Shown here one piece after another: positions 20,044 to 30,432 of a stretch of 64,000 nucleotides of DNA; the first letter of the stretch is position 1, and each line of letters begins with the position of its first letter. The notes under the pieces were generated by a model. It ran no database searches. It was not told the DNA's origin and saw only the letters and a list, made by a program, of their open reading frames with translations. Origin of the DNA: Deinococcus radiophilus (lineage in GTDB: Bacteria; Deinococcota; Deinococci; Deinococcales; Deinococcaceae); NCBI RefSeq assembly GCF_020889625.1, contig NZ_CP086380.1, positions 515,001 to 579,000 on the forward strand, given 5' to 3'. The translations under genes were made by a program, and so were the position numbers.

Positions 20044-21341
20044 TCTCCGGGGATGGTGGCTTGGGACTGGATCGGCTGAAGTTCTAAGCGCAGAGATTCC
20101 TGGCCCAGGGCCAGGGTCACGCTGCCAGTGGTGATGTCCCTGACGGTGATCTCAGTGTCAGGCAGGCGGTCGCCTTCGGCTAAGACCAAGAACCCAGTCG
20201 CACTGCGGAAGATGGCCGTATCGGTAGGGCCAAGCACGGCACCCGTAAAGCGCACGTTCTGACGGTTGAGGGTGCGGGAGAGGACGGTGCCGTTATCGGG
20301 GGCACCGACTCCCTGATCGTTGCCGAATTCGGTAATCAACTGAGGCACACCTGGGGTAGGCAAGGGCACAGAGAGGCCGCCTGCTGCCGTTCCACCCGTG
20401 GCCGGACGCTGGGCGATGACGTTGGCTCCAACACTGCCGTTCAGAGCAGGTGCAGTCACACCCGCCACAGGGGGAGCCGCCGGGGCCGGACCACTGCTGC
20501 CGGAAGTTCCATTGCCGCCTGCACTGCCGAGGGTTCCAGCAGGGACAGCTTCTGGGTAGTCAGCGGGGTCGTCGAAGACCCAGGTGTCCAGGCCTGTACC
20601 GGAGGTGCCGCCAGAGGTACTTGGTGTACTGCTACCACCTGTGCGAGAAGCCGTACTTCCTGAGGAACTGCCAGTGCTGCTGTTCCCACTTGGTGTGTTG
20701 GTAATCACCACCGGGTCGCTGCCCGCATCAAATTCCCAGACAGTGGTGCTGCCCGATGTGCCCCCGGCACTGCTGGCCGCGGTGCCGCCGGAGCTTTCAT
20801 AGCTGGAGCTGTAACCAGGTGCCGAGTAGGTCGGCACGGGGGTCAGGTCCACGCTGGGGGCGGCAAAGGTGACGGTTTCACCTGAGTCTGCCGAAACAGG
20901 CTGTGAAGTTGCGGGACTGGACAGGGCACTGGCGGGCACGCCGTCGGCGGCCACCGTTCGGAAGGGTGAGAAAGGATTGCGGTTGGGCACAGCCGCCAGC
21001 GGGTCTTCTGGGTTGATTCCGCCCAGTGCCGCCGCCGGAGTACCTTCTGGGGCGTCACCCTGATTCAGCGGAGGAATGCTGCTGGACTGGGTGGTGCTTT
21101 GTGAGGTGACTACGGCGGGGGTGGTGCCGTCCGTTGTGGTGACAGTGGACTGGGTGGTTTCAGTGGTGGTCACCACTTCGCTGCCCGCGCCGCCGAGACT
21201 TCTGAAGTAGAGGGCCAGGGCGCCCATCATCATCAGAATCATCAGCGCACCGAGCAGCATTTTCATTTCACGGGTCATGGCCAGGCCACGCCGGGGGGCG
21301 CCACTCTGGGGATCTTTCTCCGTGTAGTGGGGCTCTGTCAT
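20040..21341 (-). CDS. PilP/PilW-position pilus assembly protein
   Basis: The gene sits between pilO and pilQ, where proteobacteria have pilP and Thermus has pilW. The 433-residue protein has a cytoplasmic start, one transmembrane helix (near residues 29-46), a long Ser/Thr/Gly-rich disordered region (about 55-300) and a small beta domain at the C-terminus (VSRTLNRQNVRFTG..., FLVLAEGDRLPDTEITV) like PilP's secretin-docking domain. Two related short segments in the linker end in VWEFDAGSDP and WVFDDPADYP. It probably links the inner-membrane PilMNO platform to the PilQ channel. The symbol is left open because homology to either family is weak by eye. Confidence 0.75.
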   Translation of the reverse strand: MTEPHYTEKDPQSGAPRRGLAMTREMKMLLGALMILMMMGALALYFRSLGGAGSEVVTTTETTQSTVTTTDGTTPAVVTSQSTTQSSSIPPLNQGDAPEGTPAAALGGINPEDPLAAVPNRNPFSPFRTVAADGVPASALSSPATSQPVSADSGETVTFAAPSVDLTPVPTYSAPGYSSSYESSGGTAASSAGGTSGSTTVWEFDAGSDPVVITNTPSGNSSTGSSSGSTASRTGGSSTPSTSGGTSGTGLDTWVFDDPADYPEAVPAGTLGSAGGNGTSGSSGPAPAAPPVAGVTAPALNGSVGANVIAQRPATGGTAAGGLSVPLPTPGVPQLITEFGNDQGVGAPDNGTVLSRTLNRQNVRFTGAVLGPTDTAIFRSATGFLVLAEGDRLPDTEITVRDITTGSVTLALGQESLRLELQPIQSQATIPGE

Positions 21342-22003
21342 TGCGCGGTCGCTCCTTCCGGTGCGGCGGGTGCAGGTGCGGCAGGAGCCGCAGCCGTGCC
21401 GTCGGCAGTTACGGCAGCGCCCTCAGTAGGCAAGGTTGCCAGGCTCGGATCAAAGGTATACACGGTCATGTTCATGGTGCCGACCAGCTCCGGATCGGTG
21501 CTGGTGGCTTCGGGAACCTGCAACGAGAGCAGATCGATGGTGGAGAAACGGTTCATGGTTTCCATCGAACGCAGGGTCCGGAAAACTTCGGTGTAGGTGC
21601 CGCCCATCTGCATAGAAATTGGGATGGGGCGCACTCCGCCGGGCAGGTCGGTCGTCGTGGCTGCCGTGCTGACCGCGACTCCCTGAATATCGGTGCCGGT
21701 CGCCTGGGCATTGCGGCGAATCTCGCTCAGGACTGCTGCCATCTGATTCTGCTGTGGCAATGCGGCGACGAAGGCAGCCCGCTCTTCGCGCAGACCAGCG
21801 ACTTCTTCGCGGAGGGCCGGAAGCTGGGCTTCAGCCTGACGGTAGGTCTGGACCTGCAACTGCGCCGTTTCAATCTGAGATTTCAGATCAGTCATCTCCG
21901 TTTGCCGGGCCTGGTAACGGAAGGTGTACCACAGACCCAGAATCAGGAAGGACAGGGCCAGCGCCAGGAAAAAGATGTATTTGGGGTTGAGGCGGTTGTT
22001 CAT
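21338..22003 (-). CDS. pilO: Pilus assembly protein PilO
   Basis: The 221-residue inner-membrane protein has a single transmembrane helix (residues 8-28) followed by a coiled coil (near 30-75, QARQTEMTDLKSQIETAQL...) and a ferredoxin-like periplasmic domain (GTYTEVFRTLRSMETMNRFSTI, then LVGTMNMTVYTF). The C-terminus is an Ala/Pro-rich tail. It forms dimers with PilN in the alignment complex. Start and stop overlap their neighbours (ATGA), so it is a tightly coupled operon member. Confidence 0.92.
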   Translation of the reverse strand: MNNRLNPKYIFFLALALSFLILGLWYTFRYQARQTEMTDLKSQIETAQLQVQTYRQAEAQLPALREEVAGLREERAAFVAALPQQNQMAAVLSEIRRNAQATGTDIQGVAVSTAATTTDLPGGVRPIPISMQMGGTYTEVFRTLRSMETMNRFSTIDLLSLQVPEATSTDPELVGTMNMTVYTFDPSLATLPTEGAAVTADGTAAAPAAPAPAAPEGATAQ

Positions 22004-22716
22004 GGGGTGCCTCCTGCTGGGGTGGTTGCGGCAGGCGCCGGGGCGGGTGCTGCAGCAGCTGCCGCGCCAGGGGCCACCGTACCGTCCGCCGCGGTTTGGG
22101 CGGCCACTTCCTCGCCGGCAACCCCCACATTGGCCGTGAAGGTATAGGGCGACGTCGGATTCTCTGCCTCTTCGCGCTGCATGCCCTGAAAGACGATGCC
22201 GAAATCAGGATTGCTCTCGAAGGCGTTCAGCAGGTCAATCACCGACTGCTGGCTGGTGGCAGTTCCTGTGATGGCGAATTCGCGGCTGACGGTTCCAGTG
22301 CCTACACCACTTTGCTGCATATCGGCGGTCTGCTGGGTGACAGGACGCATCTCCAGGCTGGTCAGGGCAATATTCCGGTTGGCCGGCATCTGCGCCGTGA
22401 AGGCGGCCAGATCATTGCTCCAGTAGGTCTTGCGGTCACGCAGGGCGCGGGCCACATCGGTGACTTGCTGCAACTCAGTCTTTTCGGTCTGTAGCTCGTC
22501 GTATTCCCGTTTGGCAGGTTCCAGTGCCGTGATCTCGCCGTTGAGCTGTTCCAGCTCGGCTTTAAGGCCGTTCACCTGAGAGAGGTAATACAGTTCCAGC
22601 CCAGCCACCGTCAGCAGCGAAAGCAGCGCTGCCGCACCAGCGGCGATCAACCAGCCTTGGCCTGCACCGCTACTCTGGCGGCGTTGCCCGGCTGGCAACA
22701 GATTGACTTCAACCAC
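22000..22716 (-). CDS. pilN: Pilus assembly protein PilN
   Basis: The 238-residue protein begins with the conserved VEVNLLPAGQRR, the cytoplasmic tail that fits a groove in PilM. It has a transmembrane helix near residues 24-47, a coiled coil and a periplasmic ferredoxin-like domain (NRNIALTSLEMRPVTQ, then FAITGTATSQQSVIDLLNAFE). The C-terminus is an Ala/Pro-rich low-complexity tail like that of PilO. Its start overlaps the pilM stop by eight bases. Confidence 0.93.
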   Translation of the reverse strand: MVEVNLLPAGQRRQSSGAGQGWLIAAGAAALLSLLTVAGLELYYLSQVNGLKAELEQLNGEITALEPAKREYDELQTEKTELQQVTDVARALRDRKTYWSNDLAAFTAQMPANRNIALTSLEMRPVTQQTADMQQSGVGTGTVSREFAITGTATSQQSVIDLLNAFESNPDFGIVFQGMQREEAENPTSPYTFTANVGVAGEEVAAQTAADGTVAPGAAAAAAPAPAPAATTPAGGTP

Positions 22717-23800
22717 GTCCTGCTCCTCTCAGCGCCAGACCCAGCGGTACGGTGTACTCGGGAGCATATTCGCTTAGGGCTGGGTCATTTCCCATAGGCA
22801 TGTCTACGAATTGCCAGGGCTGAACCATCTCTGTGGGAATGCCCAGAGCTTCACTCATGGCACTGTCTAAGCCACTCAACTTGGCCCCGCCTCCGGCCAT
22901 GACCAATTGATCAATCATCAACTCGCCGCTTTGCACGCGGTAAAATTCCAGCGAGCGCCGCACTTCGGTGATCAGATCAATCATGGTGGGACGTAGCGCT
23001 TCAGAGACGCGGGCTGGGCTGTGGCTCTGGGCCGGATCCGCCAGGCCAGAACCGGGCATCTGATATGACAGCTTGAGAGCTTCCGCTGCGCCGAACTCCA
23101 GATCAAAGGCTTTTTGCAGGGCAGTCGTAAAGTCGTCTGCGGCGACGTTGATGTTACGGGACATCAGCAGACGTTCGCCACGCATCAGGCCGATCACCGA
23201 CGAACTGGCGCCAATTTCCAGCGTCAGCACCACTTCATCGGCTCCGAGACCGCGCAGGCCAATGGTCCGCATGGCTGCAAAGCCCTTGACGTCTACCACT
23301 GTGGGTTGCAGCCCAGCCATCTGCAGCGTCTCAACGTGACGGTTCACCACATCATTGGGAACAGCGGCGACCACCACTTCCATCTGCGCGTCTTCTGGCA
23401 GGATGTCAGGATTGTCCAGCACGTGGAAGTCCAGTGTGACCTCATCAATGGGATAAGGAATATAACGCTCTGCCTCGTAGCGGATCACGTCACTTTCCCG
23501 CAGCTCCTTGAGGGTCATCTTGGGAATCAAGATATTGCGGGTCACGGTGGCCTGATTCGGGATGGCCGTCACGACTTGCCGAGTCTGAATCCCACTGCCT
23601 CCCAGCAGACTGCGAATCTCATTGGCAATGGCCTGTGGCTCGACCACACTGCCATCACGCATCGAACCCAGCGGCGTGGGGGCCATCACCGCATGTTGTA
23701 ACGCACTTCCCCCAGGACCAAGCATAACGGCCTTGATGGCACTGGTACCAATTTCCAGCCCAAAGGCTTGACCACCTGATTTCCGAAATAAACCTGTCAT
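22709..23800 (-). CDS. pilM: Pilus assembly ATPase-like protein PilM
   Basis: PilM is a cytoplasmic actin-like protein that binds PilN and anchors the pilus platform. The 363-residue protein has the PilM/FtsA start (GLEIGTSAIKAVML, phosphate-1 loop), VLTLEIGASSSVIGLM (phosphate-2) and LVMAGGGAKLSGLD (adenosine loop). It heads the operon pilM-pilN-pilO-(P/W)-pilQ. The ATG at 23800 is preceded by GGAGGGTGA. An IS630 element lies 331 bases upstream, outside the likely promoter. Confidence 0.95.
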   Translation of the reverse strand: MTGLFRKSGGQAFGLEIGTSAIKAVMLGPGGSALQHAVMAPTPLGSMRDGSVVEPQAIANEIRSLLGGSGIQTRQVVTAIPNQATVTRNILIPKMTLKELRESDVIRYEAERYIPYPIDEVTLDFHVLDNPDILPEDAQMEVVVAAVPNDVVNRHVETLQMAGLQPTVVDVKGFAAMRTIGLRGLGADEVVLTLEIGASSSVIGLMRGERLLMSRNINVAADDFTTALQKAFDLEFGAAEALKLSYQMPGSGLADPAQSHSPARVSEALRPTMIDLITEVRRSLEFYRVQSGELMIDQLVMAGGGAKLSGLDSAMSEALGIPTEMVQPWQFVDMPMGNDPALSEYAPEYTVPLGLALRGAGRG

Positions 23801-24131
23801 TCACCCTCCAGAATTCCGGCTTAGATTACCATCTCGCCGCACCAAACTAAAGGCATCTTAAGCTATCTGAGACTATGCCCAGATGGTGGTCACAGAAATC
23901 ATGCAGACGCCAAAGAAGGCGTCTTGGTGCTGTTCTCCCCGATTGCAGCACAGTTCGTTTGGGCAGGCGTGACGCCCAGAAGACCGAACAGCGTGAACAA
24001 GAAAGTCTCATGCAATCTTCATGGTTTGGGCGGGGTGGGCAGCTGGAGAGGTGAGGTTGACCGAAATACACGGGCAAAAGTGGCCCAAGCGCCTGCAGGG
24101 GGACTTTGATTTGGCATGCCCAGGTGACTTA
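23801..24131. other. pilM upstream region
   Basis: This spacer lies between pilM and the IS630 element and should contain the pil promoter. A hairpin, AGACGCC (23906-23912) with GGCGTCT (23919-23925), and a smaller one, TGGGC...GCCCA (about 23959-23977), are visible. I see no clear -10 near pilM and no gene. Confidence 0.35.
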
Positions 24132-25174
24132 CTGATCTGTGCTGAAGTTACTAGCGAGGCGGTGAAGGGCGTGCCTCGGATGAAGGCGAGTGGCAAAGAT
24201 TTGCGCCGGACACGCTGCTATCCCACTTTCAACCGCTTCGTCAGCATTTCTGTCGTCAGCACACAGAAGTTGCCTACGATATTCCGTTTGAGGTCCGCCC
24301 AGATCAGTTCGATGGGATTCAATTCTGGCGCATAGGGTGGGAGATAGACCAGGGACAGGCGTTCGTGCAGCTGCACGAACGCCTGTCCCTGCTTTCGACC
24401 GGTGAATCATGGCCCGGTCAAGGATGACCACCACCTCTCCAGCGACGTGACGTAGGACGTGATCCAGGAACTTCACGACTTGTGGGGACCGTACTGCACC
24501 CTGACAGGTGTGCTGCAAAAACTGCCCGCTTGTGGTGATAGCACCAATCACAGAAAGATGTGCCCAACGCAGTTTTGTCGGGATAATCGGTGTTTCGCCT
24601 CGTCGTCCCCACGCGCGAACCCTTGTCGTCTTCAGGCTGAACCCGCTCTCATCCAGAAAAATGATTGTCGCTCCCTCAGCCCTCTTTTTTTTTCCAACGC
24701 CTCCTTCTGGAGACGGACCCAAGCTGCAATATCCTCTTCGTTACGCTCTACGGCCCGCAACGCGGGCCGCTGATACGAGAATCCCCAACGTCTGAGCTTC
24801 CTGGAAAGATGGGCACGGTCGATCCAGACCCCATACTTCAGACCGATCACTTGACGGACCTTGGGGACAGTCCAGCCACTGGTCTCGAAGCCATGCAGTC
24901 GGGGATCGCTCTCAAGAATGTCCTGAATTTCCTTCTGCTGGTCAGGGGTGAGGAACTCCGGGCGGCCAGTGGCACGGGAAGCGCGAAGCGCTTCCTCACC
25001 ACCGTGGCGTATACGGGCACGCCAGGCACGAATAGTCACCTCAGCCACACCGAAATGTCGGGCCAGATCTCGAGTGGACCAGTCGGGATCATTCAGGAGA
25101 GGCTGAGCAGCCAGACGGCGCTCTTCCTGTTGAGCGCGGGAGAGACGAGCGGGTCGCCAAGCAGAAAGCGTCAC
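24132..25174 (-). pseudogene. IS630 transposase, inactivated
   Basis: The first frame (25174-24632) gives a helix-turn-helix region (LARHFGVAEVTIRAWRARI) and IS630 N-terminal domain. The second frame (-1) continues from the A9 run at 24685-24693 with the catalytic Asp segments (TIIFLDESGFSL and VVVILDRAMIH). After SKAG a one-base insertion at about 24355 shifts the frame. The corrected frame continues with QAFVQLHERLSL and PELNPIEL (the third catalytic acid), then meets TAG at 24220-24218 where the second element has Trp (AWQRV). With a frameshift and a nonsense codon, the enzyme is dead. Confidence 0.85.
24350..24391. repeat. Perfect 42-bp palindrome inside IS630 element 1
   Basis: CAGGGACAGGCGTTCGTGCAG is immediately followed by its exact reverse complement. 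It spans the frameshift site of the transposase; without the extra A at 24355 or its partner the palindrome would carry one bulge. Confidence 0.97.
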
Positions 25175-25205
25175 GCTTCATGTTATCAACTTAAGCATAA
25201 ATCAG

Positions 25206-25483
25206 TAGAAAGAGCCCTGATTGAGGAGCCGTGAGTCGAAGCCGGAGAATCGGCAAGTTGGTCTACCACGCCGCTGAAGGGTAGGGAGGGTAAAATGAGA
25301 AGTCAGAGCTGAACTGACATCCTGCACCTCACCTTGCCGGAGTGCAGCACAGCCAGGTAATGTTCGAATCTCATTCTCACCAGTTGCCTGGCACCAGATG
25401 ATTTGCACCACGCCACATATCGGAAAGGGTTTCCCTCTTATCACCTCTGAATCCCAGCCGTGCACTATGGGCTGCCACAGCCT
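25206..25483. other. Spacer between IS630 element 1 and the lipoprotein gene
   Basis: 278 bp with tRNA-like fragments (GTTCGAATC near 25352 followed by CTCATTCTCACCA, and TCGGCAAGTTGGTCTACC near 25249) but no foldable tRNA. No gene is supported. Confidence 0.3.
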
Positions 25484-26284
25484 CTAATTCACATCCAGCG
25501 GGACAGGTTGCAGCTCCCAGCGGCCTGAATTGTCAAGCAGTGCGAAAGGACGTTGCCCCACCAAGCCCAGTGACCGGACGGTGCCTGGCATGGGCAGGGG
25601 CGTGCCGTCGGCCCAGCGCAATTCAGTGCCACGTAGTTCAAGGCGGCCACGCTGTGTTTCGGTACTGGGGTAGGCCGTGACCGTGACTGTAGACCCGCTG
25701 GACAACAGATAGCCCTGAGCGCGGTTGAGGGCACGGCCCGCATCCACCTCCCATAGCTGTCCTGCCACCAGCGCGTAATCCTGGCCACTGCTGGCAGTGA
25801 GGACAGCGTCCGGCTGGCCCAGTGTGCCCTTGACAGGCATGCCTCGGTAGTTGAGGGCGCTGCCATCTTCGCGGTAGATCCGGGTGGAGGACAGGGCATG
25901 GGTACGTCCGGCCAGAACACTTTCGGCGGCTCGGTCAAGCGTCACGACCTGACCCAGTGATGGCAGCGCCACCCACGCCCGTTCGCCTTCCCAGGCCACT
26001 GGACCGGTAGGCCCAGGCCACTGCGGGCAGAGGGGTTGGAGTGCGGGAACACGGGCCACACAGGCCTGCTGGCCGTTACTCCAGACCGCGCCTTCATCCG
26101 AAAAGGCTGCCCAGAAGGTGGGAGTAGCGCGCGCAACCGACTGGGGGCGCTCGGGGCCTGCAGGTCGCACGCTAGAGTCCGCACTGGGAGAAGTATGAAC
26201 TGGGGCACAGGCGCTGACCAGGAGGGTCAGCATCATCAGCGAACGAGGTTGGACAGGCATACAGCCATTCAAGCGCACCCTCAT
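25484..26284 (-). CDS. Putative lipoprotein of unknown function
   Basis: The 266-residue protein has a lipoprotein signal: a short basic start, then SLMMLTLLVSAC, whose VSAC fits a lipobox, so the mature protein is probably anchored to the membrane. The rest is beta-rich with Trp, Gly and Tyr residues spaced in a loose repeated pattern (AAFSDEGAVWSNGQQACVARVP, VAWEGERAWVALP, LVAGQLWEVD, ALLDNSGRWELQPV), which suggests a beta-propeller-like fold. I recognise no family. An internal ATG at 26260 is an alternative start. It follows murF by 19 bases and is probably co-transcribed with it. Confidence 0.7.
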   Translation of the reverse strand: MRVRLNGCMPVQPRSLMMLTLLVSACAPVHTSPSADSSVRPAGPERPQSVARATPTFWAAFSDEGAVWSNGQQACVARVPALQPLCPQWPGPTGPVAWEGERAWVALPSLGQVVTLDRAAESVLAGRTHALSSTRIYREDGSALNYRGMPVKGTLGQPDAVLTASSGQDYALVAGQLWEVDAGRALNRAQGYLLSSGSTVTVTAYPSTETQRGRLELRGTELRWADGTPLPMPGTVRSLGLVGQRPFALLDNSGRWELQPVPLDVN

Positions 26285-26303
26285 GACGGACCGCTGAGGG
26301 GGG

Positions 26304-27638
26304 TCAGGGAGCCACGAGAGTTTCATTGGTTTCAAGCATCTTCTCCCGCCAGGCCAGCAAGGCCGCCACCACCGTCTCCAGGCCAACGCCAGCTTGCTCG
26401 CGCTGTTCAGGCGTCATGGAAATGCCCCGGCTGGCCTTGATCAAAATGACGTCTCCGGTTCGGACTTCGGCTTGTAGCGCGTCAATCAGTTCCGGAACGG
26501 TGGCGTAGGCCCGCTCACCCAGCGCCGCTGCATAGGCTCCTACGCCGAAGTGCACATCTGCACTCTGGGCGGCGTACTGGCCTACCTCCGCGTGCAGTTG
26601 CGGTGCGGTAGGTCCCAGTTCCAGCATGGTGCCCAGCACGGAGATCCGCCGACCACGGAAATTCTGCAGGGCGCTCAGCGCCGCTTGCACGGCCAGCGGG
26701 CTGGCATTGTAGGCGTCGTCAATCACGGTATAGATGCCCGAGTGAATCTGGTAACGCCCGGCAGGAACCTGCACCTGTTCTACACGTGCAATGGCTTCGG
26801 AAAGCGGCAAACCGTGACGCTGGGCCAGATACAAGCCAGCCACGGCAGCTTCGGCCTGCACCTGGGCAGCCAGTGGCAGAACCACCGGCTGGCCCGCATA
26901 GGCGAAGCTGGCGCCCTGCTCGCTGACCTGGAGGTCATGACCGCTATGGGTCACAGGTAGATCAGCCGAAGAAAACCCGTAGGTGGCCTGACCAGGAAAC
27001 CATGCCAGCGCCTGCGCACCGACCAGCGCCTCAGGAGCCTGCAAGATGAGTCCTTTTTCCTGGGCGATGGTGTCGACATTATCCAGGCCGTCAAGGTGTG
27101 CGGCCCCGATGGAAGTCAGGATGCCCACGTCTGGCTGCACCAGATTCATCAACCGGGCCATTTCACCCCGGCGGTCAATGCCCATTTCGATCACCAGTGG
27201 GCGCTGCAAAGCGCCGAACTCGATCAAGAAACAGGCGATCGCCGGAATGGTGTTGTACACGGGCATGTAATGGGCGTCCAGGGCCGCTGCCACGTAAGAC
27301 TTGGTGGTCGTTTTGCCTACGCTCCCGGTGATCCCGACCACCAGCGCGTTCTTGGCCCGTTCTTGCTGTGCCCAGGCAGTCAGGGCGGCCAGCGAATCAC
27401 TGACTTCCACCGCCCGCGGCAACGTCTGTGCAGCGCCAGGAAGGTCGGTCAAAACGAAAGGTGCGCCTAAGTCCAGTGCGGCTTGGAGATAACGGTTGCC
27501 ATGCTCTTTGTCGCCGGGCAGTGCCACGAAGGCCGTCTCGGCGTCGGCTTGCCTGGAATCCCAGGTCAGGCGTACAGCGGGGCGGGCGTCTGGATGGACG
27601 GTCGCCTGAAAGGGAAACGGGCCATGAGGGTTCAGCAT
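26304..27638 (-). CDS. murF: UDP-N-acetylmuramoyl-tripeptide--D-alanyl-D-alanine ligase
   Basis: MurF adds D-Ala-D-Ala to the UDP-MurNAc-tripeptide, the last cytoplasmic step of the peptidoglycan monomer. The 444-residue protein has an N-terminal domain with LTWDSRQADAETAFVALPGD, the ATP P-loop GITGSVGKTTTKSY, the metal region EMGIDRRGEMARL, and the C-terminal motif DDAYNASPLAVQAALSAL. In Deinococcus the third residue of the stem peptide is ornithine. TACCTT (27651-27646) is seven bases before the ATG. Confidence 0.96.
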   Translation of the reverse strand: MLNPHGPFPFQATVHPDARPAVRLTWDSRQADAETAFVALPGDKEHGNRYLQAALDLGAPFVLTDLPGAAQTLPRAVEVSDSLAALTAWAQQERAKNALVVGITGSVGKTTTKSYVAAALDAHYMPVYNTIPAIACFLIEFGALQRPLVIEMGIDRRGEMARLMNLVQPDVGILTSIGAAHLDGLDNVDTIAQEKGLILQAPEALVGAQALAWFPGQATYGFSSADLPVTHSGHDLQVSEQGASFAYAGQPVVLPLAAQVQAEAAVAGLYLAQRHGLPLSEAIARVEQVQVPAGRYQIHSGIYTVIDDAYNASPLAVQAALSALQNFRGRRISVLGTMLELGPTAPQLHAEVGQYAAQSADVHFGVGAYAAALGERAYATVPELIDALQAEVRTGDVILIKASRGISMTPEQREQAGVGLETVVAALLAWREKMLETNETLVAP

Positions 27639-27714
27639 TGTCGCTAAGGTAGCAAAACCGCATGAAAAGACTAAACCTCACTTTACTTTGTCGGTTATTT
27701 CACGGCCTGTACGG

Positions 27715-27748
27715 GGAAAAGGGCCAGCTGGTTTGCTGGCCCTTTTCC
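27715..27748. terminator. Symmetric terminator between murF and the DAK2 gene
   Basis: GGAAAAGGGCCAGC (27715-27728) pairs with GCTGGCCCTTTTCC (27735-27748) around a six-base loop: a 14-bp stem whose ends carry A and T runs on both strands. It can stop the DAK2 transcript coming from the right. Confidence 0.75.
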
Positions 27749-27773
27749 CTGCTGGCTTATGTGCTCACCGTGA

Positions 27774-29364
<1,591 letters not shown>

Positions 29365-29372
<8 letters not shown>

Positions 29373-29754
29373 GGCTGACCCCCACCACGTTCACGCGGAC
29401 CTGCTGCAGTTCTACGCCCGCCTGGGTCCGCACGATGTGTCGCACCCGGTCTTCAATGTTCTGGGCGACGGTCGGAATGCTGACTCCGTAAGCCACGATG
29501 ACGCTCAGCTCGGCCCAATAAGGTGCATCGGATGTAGGTTTGGCCTGACGCCCTTTGCTTTCCTGGCCCGGCGTGCCGCGGTGCATGGTCACGCCGTCTT
29601 TGACCTGCGAGCGCCCCAGCGCCTTGGTGATGCCTTCTTTGAGGTTGACCGGGGCCATGCCCACCACGCCGGGGACTTCATGGGCCGTCAGCCCAATCAG
29701 TGACGCCAGCGCCGCGTCGGTAATCTGAATACTGCCGATAGATGACTTACTCAC
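29365..29754 (-). CDS. Asp23/Gls24 (YloU-like) envelope stress protein
   Basis: The 129-residue protein has the Asp23/Gls24 pattern: IQITDAALASLIGLTAHEVPGVVGM, an AELSVIVAYGVSIPTVAQNIEDRVRHIV middle section, and VNVVGVSRE end. Family members are small alkaline-shock or envelope-associated proteins. The start is a GTG at 29754, with TATACT ten bases upstream and no ribosome site. It is the first gene of a two-gene operon with the FakA-like gene. Confidence 0.85.
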
Positions 29755-29764
29755 GTTGGGACTG

Positions 29765-29819
29765 AGTATAGGTGCTGGGACTGACGGCCGCCTTTCTCCT
29801 GGCTGTTTCGCTTTAGCAT
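29765..29819. promoter_or_regulatory. Divergent promoters of the Gls24-like and sulfite-oxidase-like genes
   Basis: TATACT on the minus strand (29770-29765) lies ten bases before the Gls24-like GTG. TAGCAT (29814-29819) lies seven bases before the sulfite-oxidase-like ATG. The two face away from each other across 72 bases. Confidence 0.55.
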
Positions 29820-29826
29820 CAGGCCC

Positions 29827-30432
29827 ATGAGCCGCCGCAAACATTTTGCTGACCCCCCACCGGAGCAGGCTGAGCGCTTTCCGCCCCGGCAACGGCTGGC
29901 GCTGGGCTTTCCGGTCCTGACCGCTGCTGCGCCGCCGGAGCCACTGCCCGCAGCACAGGACTGGACGCTGCGGGCCTTTGGCTTGGCACGGGAGCGCACC
30001 CTGACCTGGGCCGACCTCCTGGCGCTGCCGCAAAGCACCCTCACGCTAGACATCCACTGTGTGACCCACTGGACCAAACTGGACACGGTCTGGCAGGGCG
30101 TGCGGACCCGCGACCTGCTGGACGCACTGGAAGTGTCACCGCAAGCCACGCATGTGATGGCGCACGCGCTGGGCGACTACAGCGCGGCGCTGCCGCTGGA
30201 AGACTGGCAGCGAGATGATCTCCTGATCGCTCACAGCTACGCGGGCGAACCGCTGGAGCAGGGGCGCGGCGGCCCACTGCGGCTGGTGGCCCCACACCGC
30301 TATTTCTGGAAGTCGGTCAAGTGGCTTGAGGGCCTGGAGTTCATGGACCGTGACCGCCCCGGCTACTGGGAAGCGAGGGGTTACCACTGGCGGGGTGACC
30401 CCTGGCAGAGCGAGAGGTGGGAGAGTGACTAA
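29827..30432 (+). CDS. Sulfite-oxidase-like molybdopterin oxidoreductase
   Basis: The 201-residue protein has the molybdopterin-binding core of the SUOX fold: WADLLALPQSTLTLDIHCVTHWTKLDTVWQG with the Mo-ligating Cys78, and PLRLVAPHRYFWKSVKWLEGLEF near the C-terminus. It has no Tat signal or heme domain, so it resembles the short cytoplasmic YuiH-type group whose substrate is unknown. It overlaps the next gene (mug) by eight bases. Confidence 0.9.
   Translation: MSRRKHFADPPPEQAERFPPRQRLALGFPVLTAAAPPEPLPAAQDWTLRAFGLARERTLTWADLLALPQSTLTLDIHCVTHWTKLDTVWQGVRTRDLLDALEVSPQATHVMAHALGDYSAALPLEDWQRDDLLIAHSYAGEPLEQGRGGPLRLVAPHRYFWKSVKWLEGLEFMDRDRPGYWEARGYHWRGDPWQSERWESD

Larger units (their letters stand above)
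24132..25205 (-). mobile_element. IS630-family element 1 (decayed), 1074 bp
   Basis: The ends are CTGATCTGTGCTGAAGTTA (24132-24150) and, from 25205 inward on the other strand, CTGATTTATGCTTAAGTTG: imperfect terminal inverted repeats with 15 of 19 bases matching. Both are flanked by TA (24130-24131 and 25206-25207), the target duplicated by IS630/Tc1-type elements. It carries a two-frame transposase on the minus strand that has a frameshift and a nonsense codon. It lies in the spacer between pilM and a lipoprotein gene and breaks no recognisable gene. Confidence 0.88.

Noticed and set aside
25225..25390. A tRNA gene
   Set aside because: TTCGAATC and a CCA-like end are present, but the T stem has only one pair and no acceptor partner is found. 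It could be a worn remnant, but nothing more can be shown.
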